From: Thermococcus henrietii
GTDB taxonomy: Archaea > Methanobacteriota_B > Thermococci > Thermococcales > Thermococcaceae
NCBI RefSeq assembly: GCF_900198835.1
Contig: NZ_LT900021.1
Span: forward strand, 1,178,001-1,242,000
Direction: 5' to 3'
DNA length: 64,000 nucleotides
Positions within the stretch are counted from its first letter, which is position 1. Each line of letters starts with the position of its first letter. The notes below the pieces were generated by a model, which did not search any database, was not told the DNA's origin, and saw only the letters and a list, made by a program, of their open reading frames with translations. The position numbers and the translations under genes were made by a program. Positions 43,805-53,367 of this stretch are shown here, piece by piece.

Positions 43805-45268
43805 ATGAGAGTCCTCATCCTCGGAGGAGGGGCCCTTGGACGCTCGATAGCGGAGGCCCTCAAAGGAGAATTTGACGTTGTCATCGTGGAGAGGGATGAA
43901 ATCCGTGCCCGGGCCCTTGAGGAGAGCGGTTTTCATGTCGTTCAAGGTGATTTTTCATACACGGCCACGCTCCTCAAGGCGGGTGTTGAGAAGTCCGAGC
44001 TCGTAATTATAACGACGATGGACGTGGATACAATCAAGAAAACGGTCTACGTAATCAGAACCAACAACAAGGAAGTTCCAATCCTAACGGTTCTCCCGGA
44101 TGACATGGGTTTAGAGGACCTCATGGAGAGCATACGGGAGAGCTTTGAAGCCGATGTTAAGGTTGATTACGCAATCTCTCCAAGAACTGCCCTACGGGAC
44201 GCTCTTATCGGGATAGTGAAACAAATAGGGGAGAAGAAGAACGTCAACCTGCTCGTGAAGAAGCTCCGTGAACTGAAAAACGAGGGGGACTCCCTCCTCA
44301 TAGTCATGCATGACAATCCGGACCCGGATTCCCTCGCAAGCGCCGCCGCACTGAGCCTCATAGCACAGACCCTTGGATTCAAGACCAAAATAGTCCATGG
44401 GGGCGAGATAACCCACCACGAGAACAGGGCTTTTGTGAACCTCTTAGGGATTGAGGTAACGCGCGTTTCGAGGGGCTCCTATGAACTCAGACGCTATCCT
44501 TTCATCGCCCTCGTTGATTGCCAGCCTAACGGAAACCTCACAATCCTTGAGAGCTCAGACTACGAGAGAATTAAAATCGTCATAGACCACCATCAAATAC
44601 TCCAGCATCTATCTGACGTAATCCCCGACGATGCTTTCCTGGACATTCGGCCGGACGTTAACTCCGCTTCATCCATCCTGGTAGAGTATCTTCGGGGCCT
44701 TAACATCTCGGTTTCACCACCGCTGGCAACCGCCCTTTTCTATGGAATCTACATAGACACGAAGAAGTTCTCGAAGCTGAGCCCCGTTGACCTCAAGGCG
44801 ATAGAGTTTCTGGCGGGTAAGGTTGACTACGAGCTCCTTGACAAGATTGAGCACCCCGACATAAGCACCGAAACGGCTGAAATTCTTGCGAGGGCAATAA
44901 TGCACCGGAGGATTTACAAAAACGTCATAATAAGCAACGTGGGCTTCATAACAAACCGCGATGCCCTTGCGGAAGCCGCTGACTTTCTCCTCCGCCTGGA
45001 GGGCATAACGACGGTCCTCGTCTTTGGCATAGTGGACGACAAGATTGAGATTTCCGCCAGGACGAGGGACGTCAGGGTAAACATCGGCGCGGTGATGAAA
45101 GAGGCCTTCGGAGAGCTTGGAAGCGGAGGAGGACACGCCCGGGCTGGCGGCGCGAGGATAAGCCTCGGAATCTTCAAGCTCGCCAAGGATAAGAACTCCC
45201 TGCTGAAGCTCGTGGAAGAAGCCGTCACGGAAAGGTTCTTGGAGGCATTAAAGGTGAAAGAGGGTTAA
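43805..45268 (+). CDS. RCK (TrkA-N) and DHH-DHHA1 fusion phosphoesterase
   Basis: 487 residues. The N-terminal 110 residues are a TrkA-N/RCK Rossmann domain (LILGGGALGRSIAEAL); the next 370 are a DHH-DHHA1 phosphoesterase with HDNPDPDSLASAAAL, the DHH motif VIDHHQ, DTKKFSK and the GGGHARAGGA substrate loop. DHH-DHHA1 proteins degrade oligoribonucleotides or cyclic di-AMP. The RCK domain could bind a nucleotide and control it. A c-di-AMP phosphodiesterase role is plausible but only inferred. GGGTG precedes ATG 43805. Confidence 0.88.
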   Translation: MRVLILGGGALGRSIAEALKGEFDVVIVERDEIRARALEESGFHVVQGDFSYTATLLKAGVEKSELVIITTMDVDTIKKTVYVIRTNNKEVPILTVLPDDMGLEDLMESIRESFEADVKVDYAISPRTALRDALIGIVKQIGEKKNVNLLVKKLRELKNEGDSLLIVMHDNPDPDSLASAAALSLIAQTLGFKTKIVHGGEITHHENRAFVNLLGIEVTRVSRGSYELRRYPFIALVDCQPNGNLTILESSDYERIKIVIDHHQILQHLSDVIPDDAFLDIRPDVNSASSILVEYLRGLNISVSPPLATALFYGIYIDTKKFSKLSPVDLKAIEFLAGKVDYELLDKIEHPDISTETAEILARAIMHRRIYKNVIISNVGFITNRDALAEAADFLLRLEGITTVLVFGIVDDKIEISARTRDVRVNIGAVMKEAFGELGSGGGHARAGGARISLGIFKLAKDKNSLLKLVEEAVTERFLEALKVKEG

Positions 45269-45474
45269 TCCTCCTTGGCCTTGACGAGGACGATGTCCCC
45301 GATGGCCGTGACGCGGTCGTAGGGAACCCCGACCTTTTCCCCGGGCAGAACGAGGGCGAGGACTTTTCCCATCCCCCTGTCAATCTCGATTAAAACCTCA
45401 TCAACGTAACCAACGTAGTAGCCCTTCGTGTTGTAAATCTGCTTGCCGTAAAGCTTTGAGAGCCGCATCACCAT
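45265..45474 (-). CDS. PRC-barrel domain protein
   Basis: 69 residues, a single PRC barrel (LYGKQIYNTKGYYVGYVDEVLIEIDRGMGKVLALVLPGEKVGVPYDRVTAIGDIVLV). In archaea such proteins act as adaptors, and some (CdpB type) link FtsZ to the division machinery; whether this one does is unknown. The start is ATG 45474, with GGTGAT upstream; a further ATG two codons in is possible. It converges with the RCK-DHH gene and overlaps its stop by four bases. Confidence 0.8.
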   Translation of the reverse strand: MVMRLSKLYGKQIYNTKGYYVGYVDEVLIEIDRGMGKVLALVLPGEKVGVPYDRVTAIGDIVLVKAKED

Positions 45475-45518
45475 TTCAATCACCGCCTTAGGTTATCAAT
45501 GAGCATATTTAAGCGTTG

Positions 45519-46061
45519 CTACTTGCCTTTCCTGCCGAAGTTCCTGAACTTCTCGAAGCCCCACCTGCCGAGTGCCCCGAAGAAGGTGAACGCCATTGCA
45601 CTGCCGGTGACTATAATTATTGATGTGACCCCATGCTCGACTGACTGCAATGGGCCGTAGTTCTTCAGGAGTAGCAGGACCGTCGATGCCCCGCCGAGGT
45701 AAGTCGCTGGGCTTATCAGGGCGTCCGTGAAGTTCGTTGGCTTAACGAAAAGGCTCATCCCGAGGACAACTCCGAGCATCACGTTGGCGAAGGTCGCGTT
45801 TATCCCCATGTTCGCCCACCAGAGGGCGAGGGCGAGCGTCACGACCGCGCCGAGGACGAACGAAACGGCGGACGTTCTGAAGTTCCACTCTTCGTCGGCC
45901 CTTATGCCGAGAATGGCTCCGATGATGAGCCCTACATAGATTCCGTAGGCGAAGAGCTGGTTCTCATAGGGTCCGTATGCGAAGACCGCCAGCAGGAAGC
46001 CGAAGAAGGCACCCAGCCCGGCGAAAGTTAGGGTTGCCCCTACGTTTGCGTTTGTCTTCAT
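45519..46061 (-). CDS. Membrane protein of unknown function
   Basis: 180 residues with five or six membrane helices in the pattern of a compact integral protein ([45 protein letters not shown], then others). A single ADEEWNF loop separates helix pairs. No known family is evident. It overlaps the upstream ribK gene at an ATGA, so it is in the endonuclease V-ribK operon. Confidence 0.7.
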   Translation of the reverse strand: MKTNANVGATLTFAGLGAFFGFLLAVFAYGPYENQLFAYGIYVGLIIGAILGIRADEEWNFRTSAVSFVLGAVVTLALALWWANMGINATFANVMLGVVLGMSLFVKPTNFTDALISPATYLGGASTVLLLLKNYGPLQSVEHGVTSIIIVTGSAMAFTFFGALGRWGFEKFRNFGRKGK

Positions 46062-46693
46062 TCTATCACCTCAATCCTTATCCTGTCACCGTCGTTGAGG
46101 CCGAGCTTTTCCCTCAGGTTTACCGGAGCCACTATCTCGGCAATCTTAGGGGGATGGACTGTTCTTGAGGGTATCACAATCGCCCCCTCCACGCCGTCAA
46201 TTCTCACGCGGTAAGCCTTGACGTCACCGAAGGTCCTCCCCCCCTTGGTAAACCCTGGGATTATAACGGGTCTCGCGTTGCAGAGGGCATCGAAGACCGT
46301 CTTTGGAAAGAGAACTCGGACGTTCAGCGTTCCGGGATAGGGCTCAAAGCCGAGGTACTCCCTAATCAGGGGCGCGTACTGCCTGACGTAGTAGGCACCC
46401 TCCCCGAGGCCTGAAACGACCTCCCCGACAATCACGCCGGTCGAGAGGGCCTTTGAAATCTCGTCGCAGAGCCTCTGGAGGAAGCTCGCGCCCTCGGGTG
46501 TCACCTCGATGAGGGTCTTCTTGCCCTCCACCTTTCTCTCGATTAATCCCTCTTCCTCCATCTCTACAAAGAGCCTCAAAACGGTTTGGGGTGAGACTCC
46601 GAGCTCATCGGCGAGCTCCCTCACGGTGACCCTTCTCATCTTTCCAATCGCTCCCCTTCTCGCGAGGGAAACGAGGAGTTTTACGTTCTTCAT
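46058..46693 (-). CDS. ribK: CTP-dependent riboflavin kinase with N-terminal HTH
   Basis: 211 residues. The N-terminal 80 are a winged HTH ([34 protein letters not shown]), the C-terminal 130 the archaeal riboflavin kinase barrel, using CTP rather than ATP, with [19 protein letters not shown] and [22 protein letters not shown]. It makes FMN. The HTH suggests a repressor role for the flavin genes (known in some RibR-type fusions), unproven here. It overlaps the endonuclease V gene upstream and the membrane-protein gene downstream. Confidence 0.93.
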   Translation of the reverse strand: MKNVKLLVSLARRGAIGKMRRVTVRELADELGVSPQTVLRLFVEMEEEGLIERKVEGKKTLIEVTPEGASFLQRLCDEISKALSTGVIVGEVVSGLGEGAYYVRQYAPLIREYLGFEPYPGTLNVRVLFPKTVFDALCNARPVIIPGFTKGGRTFGDVKAYRVRIDGVEGAIVIPSRTVHPPKIAEIVAPVNLREKLGLNDGDRIRIEVIE

Positions 46694-47271
46694 CTTCTCA
46701 CCTTCGAGAGCTTATCGGCAAGCTTGAGAGGTTTTGGATAGCCTTCGCCAAGCGCCTTCACGACCTCAACGGCAGACCTCAAATCGACCAGATGTCCAAC
46801 GCTTACATAAGCTTTTCCTACCCTTTCATAGAGGTTCTCCGACACACCGCGGAGCGGTCTCTTCGCCACGCCGATGACGGGCCTTCCGAGGATTAGCCCG
46901 ATGTGAGAGGCCAGCCCGTAGCCCCGAGGGTGCGCCCTCCCGTGCCCCTCCACGAGAAGAACGTCGAAGTCCGCGTTTTTGACGACCTTCAAAACGGGCA
47001 TCGTCTCCCTGAGGAAGAAATAGGTGGGGATGTAAGGAAAAGCTACCCTGACCCTAACCGTTCTCGTCTCGATTGGCTCGCGCTCTGGAAAGGTGCATAT
47101 TACGAGGGCCGAGACGGCATTGTCTCCCCGGTAGGAGACGTCAACCGCCCCAACGGTCTTCACCCTGCTGAGGTCGAGCGGTCTCTCGACTATCCTTCTT
47201 GAGAGCCTCCTCTGGAGCTCGGCTATCTTTTTGAGTTTTTCGGTGATTATGTAATTCTTTAATTCAGTCAT
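46690..47271 (-). CDS. nfi: Endonuclease V
   Basis: 193 residues. The active-site acidic residues appear as [11 protein letters not shown] (first Asp near residue 43), [23 protein letters not shown] (Glu then His) and an Asp in HLVDLRS. It nicks DNA or RNA near deoxyinosine or inosine, repairing deaminated adenine, useful at high temperature. It overlaps the translin gene at the 5' end and ribK at the 3' end. Confidence 0.95.
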   Translation of the reverse strand: MTELKNYIITEKLKKIAELQRRLSRRIVERPLDLSRVKTVGAVDVSYRGDNAVSALVICTFPEREPIETRTVRVRVAFPYIPTYFFLRETMPVLKVVKNADFDVLLVEGHGRAHPRGYGLASHIGLILGRPVIGVAKRPLRGVSENLYERVGKAYVSVGHLVDLRSAVEVVKALGEGYPKPLKLADKLSKVRR

Positions 47272-47884
47272 TCTTTATGGCCTTCTCAAGTTTCTCCTCA
47301 AGGCCCCTGTTGAGCTTGGCCCTCGTGAGGTCTTCGAGGGTTCTCTCCAGGGCGTAGCGGGCCTGGTCTTGCTTCTGTCTCACGTTAACAAGTCCCTTTG
47401 GATACTCCAGCGTTATGAGGGCGTTGTAAACCCTCTCCATCTCGCGGTAAACCGTCTCGGCGGTGTCGAGGTCTCCCTCAAGGAGCCTGTGGAGGAAGTA
47501 CCTTCTGAGCTCACCTATGAAGTCCCCGACGCCGAGAACGTAGTCCGTCTCGGGGACACCGAGCTCACCGGGAGTTGGATAGGACCTTCCGCGAACGTAG
47601 CTGAGAAGAAGGGACGCTTCGACGAACTCCTGATGGGCGGTCTGAACGTAGCCGGAGTAGTAGAGGTCCGGATGGTTTTTCAGCGTCTCCCTCAACAGTT
47701 CCACCCGCTTTCCGGCTTCGCTCAGCCTTTCCTCCGCGAGGTTTAACTCGTTCCGGTGGACGGCCTTGACGGCGTCCCCGCTGAGCCGCACTATTTCTCT
47801 CGTGACCTTGAGCGCCTCCTCCCTCAGGGAATCCTTCTCGTCGAGAACTTTCCTGACTGACTCCATTATCTCCTCTATCTCCAT
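47264..47884 (-). CDS. Translin family protein
   Basis: 206 residues, all helical, with [30 protein letters not shown] near the N-terminus and a [38 protein letters not shown] segment that matches translin. Archaeal translins form octamers that bind or cut RNA. First gene of the translin-endonuclease V-ribK-membrane protein operon. Its promoter TATA is probably the TTTTTAAGTC at the H/ACA RNA terminus (about 47912-47921), which would make RNA 3' end and mRNA start adjacent. Confidence 0.9.
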   Translation of the reverse strand: MEIEEIMESVRKVLDEKDSLREEALKVTREIVRLSGDAVKAVHRNELNLAEERLSEAGKRVELLRETLKNHPDLYYSGYVQTAHQEFVEASLLLSYVRGRSYPTPGELGVPETDYVLGVGDFIGELRRYFLHRLLEGDLDTAETVYREMERVYNALITLEYPKGLVNVRQKQDQARYALERTLEDLTRAKLNRGLEEKLEKAIKND

Positions 47885-47921
47885 GTTCCCACCAGAGGAA
47901 GTTGGAGAACGGACTTAAAAA

Positions 47922-48072
47922 TGTGGGCCCGGCCCATCCCCCACCATCATCGAAGGCGTCGCCATCCTCAGGCGGTCCGGAGGAGGCGGGCCCTGTCCGC
48001 CCGGCATCGTCCACGGGACTTCATCGAAGGCTCAGCCCACTCCGTCCGGCGGGCCAACCGGGCGGGACCGTC
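47922..48072 (-). ncRNA. Double-hairpin H/ACA guide RNA
   Basis: Minus-strand hairpins of 69 bases each, each followed at once by ACA. Hairpin A: CCGCCCGG (48065-48058) pairs with CCGGGCGG (48004-47997), then ACA (47996-47994). Hairpin B: GGGCCCG (47993-47987) pairs with CGGGCCC (47931-47925), then ACA (47924-47922) and a T5 run. Both contain CUUCGAUGA and UGA/GA elements suggestive of K-turns. A TATA-like CTTAAAAT (48101-48094) gives initiation near 48072. It fills most of a 327-base gap between translin and metK. The RNA guides pseudouridylation; targets not determined. Confidence 0.82.
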
Positions 48073-48211
48073 GTAGAAAATTCTTCGGCCAAAATTTTAA
48101 GGCTTTCGAAGTTAATAACCCTCAGGAATGTTAGTTTTCCTAATTCATGCCGAAAATTATATAAGCGTTCCACCGAAGCGGGCCTTGCTAAAAGGAAAGG
48201 TGGTGACGCTC

Positions 48212-49429
48212 ATGGCTGAGAAGGTTAGGAACATCGTCGTTGAGGAGCTCGTCAGGACTCCGGTCGAGATGCAGGAGGTCGAGCTCGTCGAGAGGAAGGG
48301 CATCGGCCACCCCGACAGCATAGCCGATGGCATAGCCGAGGCCGTTAGCAGGGCCCTCAGCAGGGAGTACATCAAGAGATACGGCATAATCCTCCACCAC
48401 AACACTGACCAGGTCGAGGTCGTTGGCGGTAGGGCTTACCCTCAGTTCGGTGGCGGTGAGGTCATCAAGCCGATTTACATCCTCCTCTCCGGAAGGGCCG
48501 TTGAGATGGTTGACCGCGAGTTCTTCCCGGTTCACGAGATAGCGATAAAGGCCGCGAAGGACTACCTCAGGAAGGCCGTCAGACACCTCGACATCGAGAA
48601 CCACGTCGTCATCGATTCTCGCATCGGCCAGGGAAGCGTTGACCTCGTTGGAGTCTTCAACAAGGCCAAGGAGAACCCGATTCCGCTCGCCAACGACACC
48701 AGCTTCGGTGTCGGCTACGCCCCGCTCAGCGAGACGGAGAAGATAGTCCTCGAGACCGAGAAGGTTCTCAACAGCGACGAGTTCAAGAGGGAGTGGCCGG
48801 CGGTTGGCGAGGACATCAAGGTCATGGGCCTCAGGAAGGGCGACGAGATTGACCTCACCATAGCTGCAGCCATAGTTGACAGCGAGGTCGCCAATCCGGA
48901 CGAGTACATGGCCGTTAAGGAGGCCATCTACCAGAAGGCCAAGGAGATAGTCGAGGCTCACACTGAGAGGAAGGTCAACATCTACGTCAACACCGCCGAC
49001 GACCCGAAGAACGGAATCTACTACATCACCGTCACCGGAACGAGCGCCGAGGCAGGCGACGACGGTAGCGTTGGTAGAGGAAACCGTGTCAACGGCCTCA
49101 TCACCCCGAACAGGCACATGAGCATGGAGGCCGCGGCCGGTAAGAACCCTGTCAGCCATGTTGGAAAGATTTACAACCTCCTCTCGATGCTTATAGCCAA
49201 CGACATCGCCGAGCAGGTTGAGGGCGTCGAGGAGGTTTACGTCAGGATTCTGAGCCAGATAGGAAAGCCCATCGACGAGCCCCTCGTTGCGAGCATACAG
49301 ATAATCCCGAAGAAGGGATACTCAATCGATGTCCTCCAGAAGCCCGCCTACGAGATTGCTGACGAGTGGCTCGCCAACATAACCAAGATACAGAAGATGA
49401 TTCTCGACGACAAGCTGAACGTCTTCTGA
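48212..49429 (+). CDS. Archaeal S-adenosylmethionine synthetase
   Basis: 405 residues of the archaeal MAT family, distinct from bacterial MetK. It starts [21 protein letters not shown]; the sequence [22 protein letters not shown] and [41 protein letters not shown] are characteristic. It makes SAM from methionine and ATP, feeding the many methyltransferases and radical SAM enzymes in this window. ATG 48212 has GGTGGTG upstream; the TATA box TTATATAAG (48157-48165) agrees. Any longer frame would start before the transcript. Confidence 0.95.
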   Translation: MAEKVRNIVVEELVRTPVEMQEVELVERKGIGHPDSIADGIAEAVSRALSREYIKRYGIILHHNTDQVEVVGGRAYPQFGGGEVIKPIYILLSGRAVEMVDREFFPVHEIAIKAAKDYLRKAVRHLDIENHVVIDSRIGQGSVDLVGVFNKAKENPIPLANDTSFGVGYAPLSETEKIVLETEKVLNSDEFKREWPAVGEDIKVMGLRKGDEIDLTIAAAIVDSEVANPDEYMAVKEAIYQKAKEIVEAHTERKVNIYVNTADDPKNGIYYITVTGTSAEAGDDGSVGRGNRVNGLITPNRHMSMEAAAGKNPVSHVGKIYNLLSMLIANDIAEQVEGVEEVYVRILSQIGKPIDEPLVASIQIIPKKGYSIDVLQKPAYEIADEWLANITKIQKMILDDKLNVF

Positions 49430-49474
49430 ATTCCTCTTTTCTTCTACTGTTTCGGGAATCCAAAAGTTTAGAAA

Positions 49475-49687
49475 TCAGTAGGGGGCGCTCTGCTTCAGGG
49501 CCCTGAGGAGTTTGGCTTCTTCCTCCATTATGGCGAGCTTCTCGCTCTTAACTTTCGCGAGTTTGACGGCCACATCCTTCTTCTGCTTGGCCATCCTAAC
49601 GAGCCTTGCCTCCTCAAGGACGAGGAGCTCCTTCCTCTTCTTAACGACCTCAAGCCTCCTCTGGAGGATTGACTTAACCCTCTCCAT
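49475..49687 (-). CDS. Small basic coiled-coil protein, function unknown
   Basis: 70 residues, one long amphipathic helix with heptads (VKSILQRRLEVVKKRKELLVLEEARLVRMAKQKKDVAVKL), rich in Lys and Glu, without membrane or signal features. It may be a structural or nucleic-acid-associated protein. The ATG is followed by a coding frame to a stop at 49475 and has the GGTGAT-type site upstream. I cannot name a family. Confidence 0.5.
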   Translation of the reverse strand: MERVKSILQRRLEVVKKRKELLVLEEARLVRMAKQKKDVAVKLAKVKSEKLAIMEEEAKLLRALKQSAPY

Positions 49688-49816
49688 GGTATCACCTACT
49701 CCATTAGGGGGCCCTAAACCTTATAAGGTTTTCGGTGAACGTTAAAGTTGATTTCGTCAATCAGCGAAGTAAAGCTTAAGCGTATCGAGTCTTCCCGGTT
49801 ACGGGGGGTGAAAGGA

Positions 49817-50473
49817 ATGAGGCTCGTCGCGATAACAGACCTTCACGGCAACGTGAAGATGAGCCGGAAGCTCGCCGGACTAATCGCAGGGGAGAGGCCG
49901 GATATCCTCCTAATAGCGGGCGATATAACCCACTTCTCCGGGGCAGAGACAGCCCGGAAGGTTCTCCAGCCCCTCATTGAAACCGGCGTTCCGATACTCT
50001 CGGTTCACGGCAACTGCGACGGCAGGGACGTTCCGGAGTTGCTCGACGAACTCGGAATATGGATTCACGACAGGAGGAGGGAGCTCAACGGAGTTGGCTT
50101 CGTTGGAGTTGGAGGCTCAAACATAACGCCCTTCAACACAATCTGGGAGCTCAGCGAGGGCGAAATCCGCGAAATCCTGCTGAGGAACTACCATCCCGGC
50201 GATGTCATCCTCTCCCACGTTCCACCGAAAGACACGAAGGCCGACCGCGTCCACTCGGGTCTCCACGTTGGGAGTTCCGCGCTGAGGGAGTTCATCGAGG
50301 AGAAGCAACCACCGCTTGTCATCACGGGCCACATCCACGAGGCGAGGAGCGTTGACAGGGTTGGGGAGACGGTCATCGTGAACCCCGGCCCTCTCTTCAG
50401 GGGGTACTACACGGTAGTTGAGTTTGAGGAGGGGGAGAAAAGGGTGAAAAACGTCGAGCTCGAAAAGCTTTAG
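49817..50473 (+). CDS. Metallophosphoesterase (YfcE/MJ0936-like)
   Basis: 218 residues of the calcineurin-like superfamily: DLHGN (about residue 8), GDITH, GNCD, LSHVPP and GHIHEA motifs in order supply the two-metal site. Archaeal members hydrolyse phosphodiesters or nucleotides; substrate unknown. GGGGGGTG lies upstream of ATG 49817. The gene is convergent with the aminotransferase gene, overlapping by four bases. Confidence 0.9.
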   Translation: MRLVAITDLHGNVKMSRKLAGLIAGERPDILLIAGDITHFSGAETARKVLQPLIETGVPILSVHGNCDGRDVPELLDELGIWIHDRRRELNGVGFVGVGGSNITPFNTIWELSEGEIREILLRNYHPGDVILSHVPPKDTKADRVHSGLHVGSSALREFIEEKQPPLVITGHIHEARSVDRVGETVIVNPGPLFRGYYTVVEFEEGEKRVKNVELEKL

Positions 50474-51639
50474 ACGAGCTTTTTCTCCCTCAAAACCTTC
50501 TCCATCCTGTCCATCGCTTCCTCAAGCTGCTCGTAAGCTGTTGCGTAGCTTATCCTTATGTACCCCTCGCCGGCCTTTCCAAAGGCCGAGCCCGGAACGA
50601 CCGCGACCCTGGCTTCTTTCAACATGAGCTCGCTGAACTCCTTGTCGGTTAGGCCTGTGTCCCTAATCCTCGGGAATATGTAGAAGGCCCCCTTGGGCTT
50701 CACCGTTGGGAGACCCATCTCGTTGAGGCGCTTCCAGACGAGGTTCCTTCTCCTATCGTACTCCTTCCTCATCTCTTCGACCGCCTTCCAGCTCCTCTCG
50801 TCCTCGAGGGCCTTCGCGGCGGCGTACTGGACGAAGGTAACCGGACAGGTGGCGTTGTACATCTGGAAGCGGGTCATCTTTTCGATTATCCAAGCCGGGG
50901 CCGCGACGAAGCCGAGGCGCCAGCCGGTCATGGCGAAGGTCTTGGAGAATCCGTTTATGGTTATCGTGCGCTCGAACATGCCGTCGAGAGATGCTATGCT
51001 GTGGTTCTTGACGCCGTCGTAGACGAAGTGCTCGTAAACTTCATCGCTGAAGACGATGAGGTCGTGCTCAACCGCGAAGTCCGCAATCTCCTCAAGGTCC
51101 TTCTTAGTCAGAACCGCGCCGGTCGGGTTGTTCGGGGTGTTTATGATGAGCGCCCTGGTTTTGTCGCTCACGTGCTTCTCAAGGTCATCAACGGAAAGGC
51201 GGAACTCGTTCTCCTCGTAGGTCGGAACCTCAACCGGTTTTCCTCCGGCGAGAATAACGGCCGGGGCATAGCTGACGAACATCGGACTCGGGATGAGGAC
51301 TTCTTCCCCGTCCTTAAGGAACGTTGCAAGGCCCATAATAAAAGCCTGGTTCGCCCCGACGAGCACCATTATCTCGCTCTTCGGGTCGGCCTCGATGCCG
51401 TTCTGCTCCTTAAGCTTCCTCGCTATAGCCTCGCGGAGCATCGGCAGGCCTGCGTTCGGGCCGTAGTGAGTCATGCCCTTGTCAAGGGCCTCCTTGGCGT
51501 ACTCCTTTATATGCTCCGGCGTGTCGAAGTCAGGTTCGCCGATTCCAAGTGATATGAGACCCTCAACGCCCTGGGCAAGGTCGAAGAGCTTTCTAATCTC
51601 AGAAGGGTTGACGAGTTCGAGTCTGTCGCTCAGCGCCAT
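50470..51639 (-). CDS. PLP-dependent class I/II aminotransferase
   Basis: 389 residues, fold type I. The Schiff-base lysine is in INGFSKTFAMTGWRLGF (about residue 230), and NNPTGAV, SDEVYEHFVYDG and the Arg in YIRISYA bind PLP phosphate and substrate carboxylate. Similar Thermococcales enzymes act on aspartate, aromatic amino acids or alanine; I would call it aspartate or aromatic. ATG 51639 has GGTGAGG upstream. Confidence 0.9.
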   Translation of the reverse strand: MALSDRLELVNPSEIRKLFDLAQGVEGLISLGIGEPDFDTPEHIKEYAKEALDKGMTHYGPNAGLPMLREAIARKLKEQNGIEADPKSEIMVLVGANQAFIMGLATFLKDGEEVLIPSPMFVSYAPAVILAGGKPVEVPTYEENEFRLSVDDLEKHVSDKTRALIINTPNNPTGAVLTKKDLEEIADFAVEHDLIVFSDEVYEHFVYDGVKNHSIASLDGMFERTITINGFSKTFAMTGWRLGFVAAPAWIIEKMTRFQMYNATCPVTFVQYAAAKALEDERSWKAVEEMRKEYDRRRNLVWKRLNEMGLPTVKPKGAFYIFPRIRDTGLTDKEFSELMLKEARVAVVPGSAFGKAGEGYIRISYATAYEQLEEAMDRMEKVLREKKLV

Positions 51640-51738
51640 GAACCTCACCGCTCTTCCTTCTCGGCGATGTTTATAACCTTACCTCACCGAAAAGATGGAC
51701 ATCGAAGTGCTGATATGGACGTTAAAGTCTTAAAGGGT

Positions 51739-53343
51739 TCAGCCAAACACTGTGAACCCCTCAACTACCAGAACGTCCAGTTCAGCCTTTCTAAACGTTC
51801 TTAGCGCGTCCTCCGGTGAGCAGACTATTGGTTCACCGTGCATGTTGAAGCTCGTGTTCAGAACGGCCCCGATGCCAGTTTTTTTCTCGAAGGCCTTGAT
51901 GATTTCATAGTAGCTCGGGTTCACCTCTTTCCTCACTGCTTGAGGCCTCGTCGTGCCGTCCACGTGAACGACCGCCGGAGCGAGCTTTTGGAACTCTTCG
52001 CTTGCGGTGTAGCTCATCGTCATGAACTCGTTCGGCCTGCCTTCGAGGTCTTCAAGGTATTCCTCAGCCTTCTCCCGGAGCAGAGATGGCGCGAAGGGCT
52101 GGAAGACATCCCTTTTGAGCGCCAGATTGAGCCTCCCCCTGACGCTCTCGTCGGAGGGGTTGGCCAGAATCGAGCGGTTGCCAAGGGCCCTCGGTCCGAA
52201 CTCCATCGCCCCCTGGAAGAAGCCGACGAGTTTCCCCTCGCTAAGAATATCGGCAACGAACTTTTCGTTGACTTCCTCAAACTCGAGCCCCTCTTTTCTC
52301 AGGAACTCCTCAACGTAAGCCCTCCCGTAGGACGGGCCGAGGTAGACGTGTTTGAGCTTGAATGGCTTCCATCTTCCGTCGAGCCTCTCGAGCTGGGCTC
52401 TGACGAATATCGCGGAGCCGAAAGCTAATCCCCCGTCGTCCATCGCGGGAAAGACCCAGAGATTGTCGTCTCCAAAGATTTTTCTCAAAACCGCGTTGGC
52501 CTTGACGTTCTGGGCAACACCACCGGCGTAGGCTAAAGGAAGGCCCTTCGAACTCAGCTTAACGCCGAGCTCCTCGAGGAGCTTCTCAAGGTGTCTCTGA
52601 GCGCTCGCCGCTATCTCAATGGCCTTCCTCTGGAGTTCGCCGTCGAGCTTTCCGCGCTTCATCTGGTTGGCAATTTCTTTCGCCCTTGAGAGGGGATAGC
52701 CGAAGAACTCGGCCAGCCTTTTGGTCGCCTCAACGCCGATGACCTTGAGGTGGTTGTCAAAGGTCAGTCCATTCAGCTCGATTATCGCGCTCAAATCGTA
52801 GGTCGGCCGTCCGTAGGAGGCGAGGCTCATCACCTTTCCCTCGTGGCGCATCGGCTTAAATCCTAAAAGCTCCGTAACCGAGGCATAGAAATCGCCGAGG
52901 GAGTCTATGTATGTGCTCTGGGCTATCCTAATCATCTCACCGTCCCTCGCCACGTAAATCGAGGAGCTTAGACCGTCTCCAGCCGCGTCGATACTAACCG
53001 CTAAAGCTTCGCGCCAGCCTGAGGTGTAGTAGGCCGATGCAGAGTGGGCGAGGTGGTGCTCGATGAAGAGGACCTTCCTCTTGAACTCCGGGCCGAAGAT
53101 GGCCTTCAACCTTCTTTCAAGCTCGATGAGGCGCTTCTGCTTTCTGAAAATCCCGGCGACGGCTATCACCTCAACGTCCTCCGGGTCAGCGTTTGCCATC
53201 TCGAGAACGGCCTTGATGCTCAGCTCGGGGAAGCCCCTGTACTTCTTGACCCGGTTCAAGCGCTCCTCGTTCACCGCGAAAATCCTCTCGCCGTCTATCA
53301 GAACCGCCCCGGCGTCGTGGCCGTCGTGGACTCCGAGAATCAT
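51739..53343 (-). CDS. NodU/TobZ-type carbamoyltransferase
   Basis: 534 residues. The N-terminal Kae1-like domain has ILGVHDGHDAGAVLIDG, HHLAHSASAYYTSG and DAAGDG, which bind the carbamoyl-adenylate; the C-terminal YrdC-like carbamoylation domain carries GRAYVEEFL and GFFQGAMEFGPRALGNRSILANP. It transfers a carbamoyl group from carbamoyl phosphate to a hydroxyl of a small molecule, with ATP. The acceptor is not known; surface glycan sugars are a possibility. GGTGG precedes ATG 53343. Confidence 0.9.
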   Translation of the reverse strand: MILGVHDGHDAGAVLIDGERIFAVNEERLNRVKKYRGFPELSIKAVLEMANADPEDVEVIAVAGIFRKQKRLIELERRLKAIFGPEFKRKVLFIEHHLAHSASAYYTSGWREALAVSIDAAGDGLSSSIYVARDGEMIRIAQSTYIDSLGDFYASVTELLGFKPMRHEGKVMSLASYGRPTYDLSAIIELNGLTFDNHLKVIGVEATKRLAEFFGYPLSRAKEIANQMKRGKLDGELQRKAIEIAASAQRHLEKLLEELGVKLSSKGLPLAYAGGVAQNVKANAVLRKIFGDDNLWVFPAMDDGGLAFGSAIFVRAQLERLDGRWKPFKLKHVYLGPSYGRAYVEEFLRKEGLEFEEVNEKFVADILSEGKLVGFFQGAMEFGPRALGNRSILANPSDESVRGRLNLALKRDVFQPFAPSLLREKAEEYLEDLEGRPNEFMTMSYTASEEFQKLAPAVVHVDGTTRPQAVRKEVNPSYYEIIKAFEKKTGIGAVLNTSFNMHGEPIVCSPEDALRTFRKAELDVLVVEGFTVFG

Positions 53344-53367
53344 GGAAACCACCAAAAGGGAAAAGAA

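Noticed and set aside
47565-48219. Open frames on both strands in the translin-metK gap
   Set aside because: They overlap the H/ACA hairpins; GC-rich RNA genes often stay open by chance and no start site fits.
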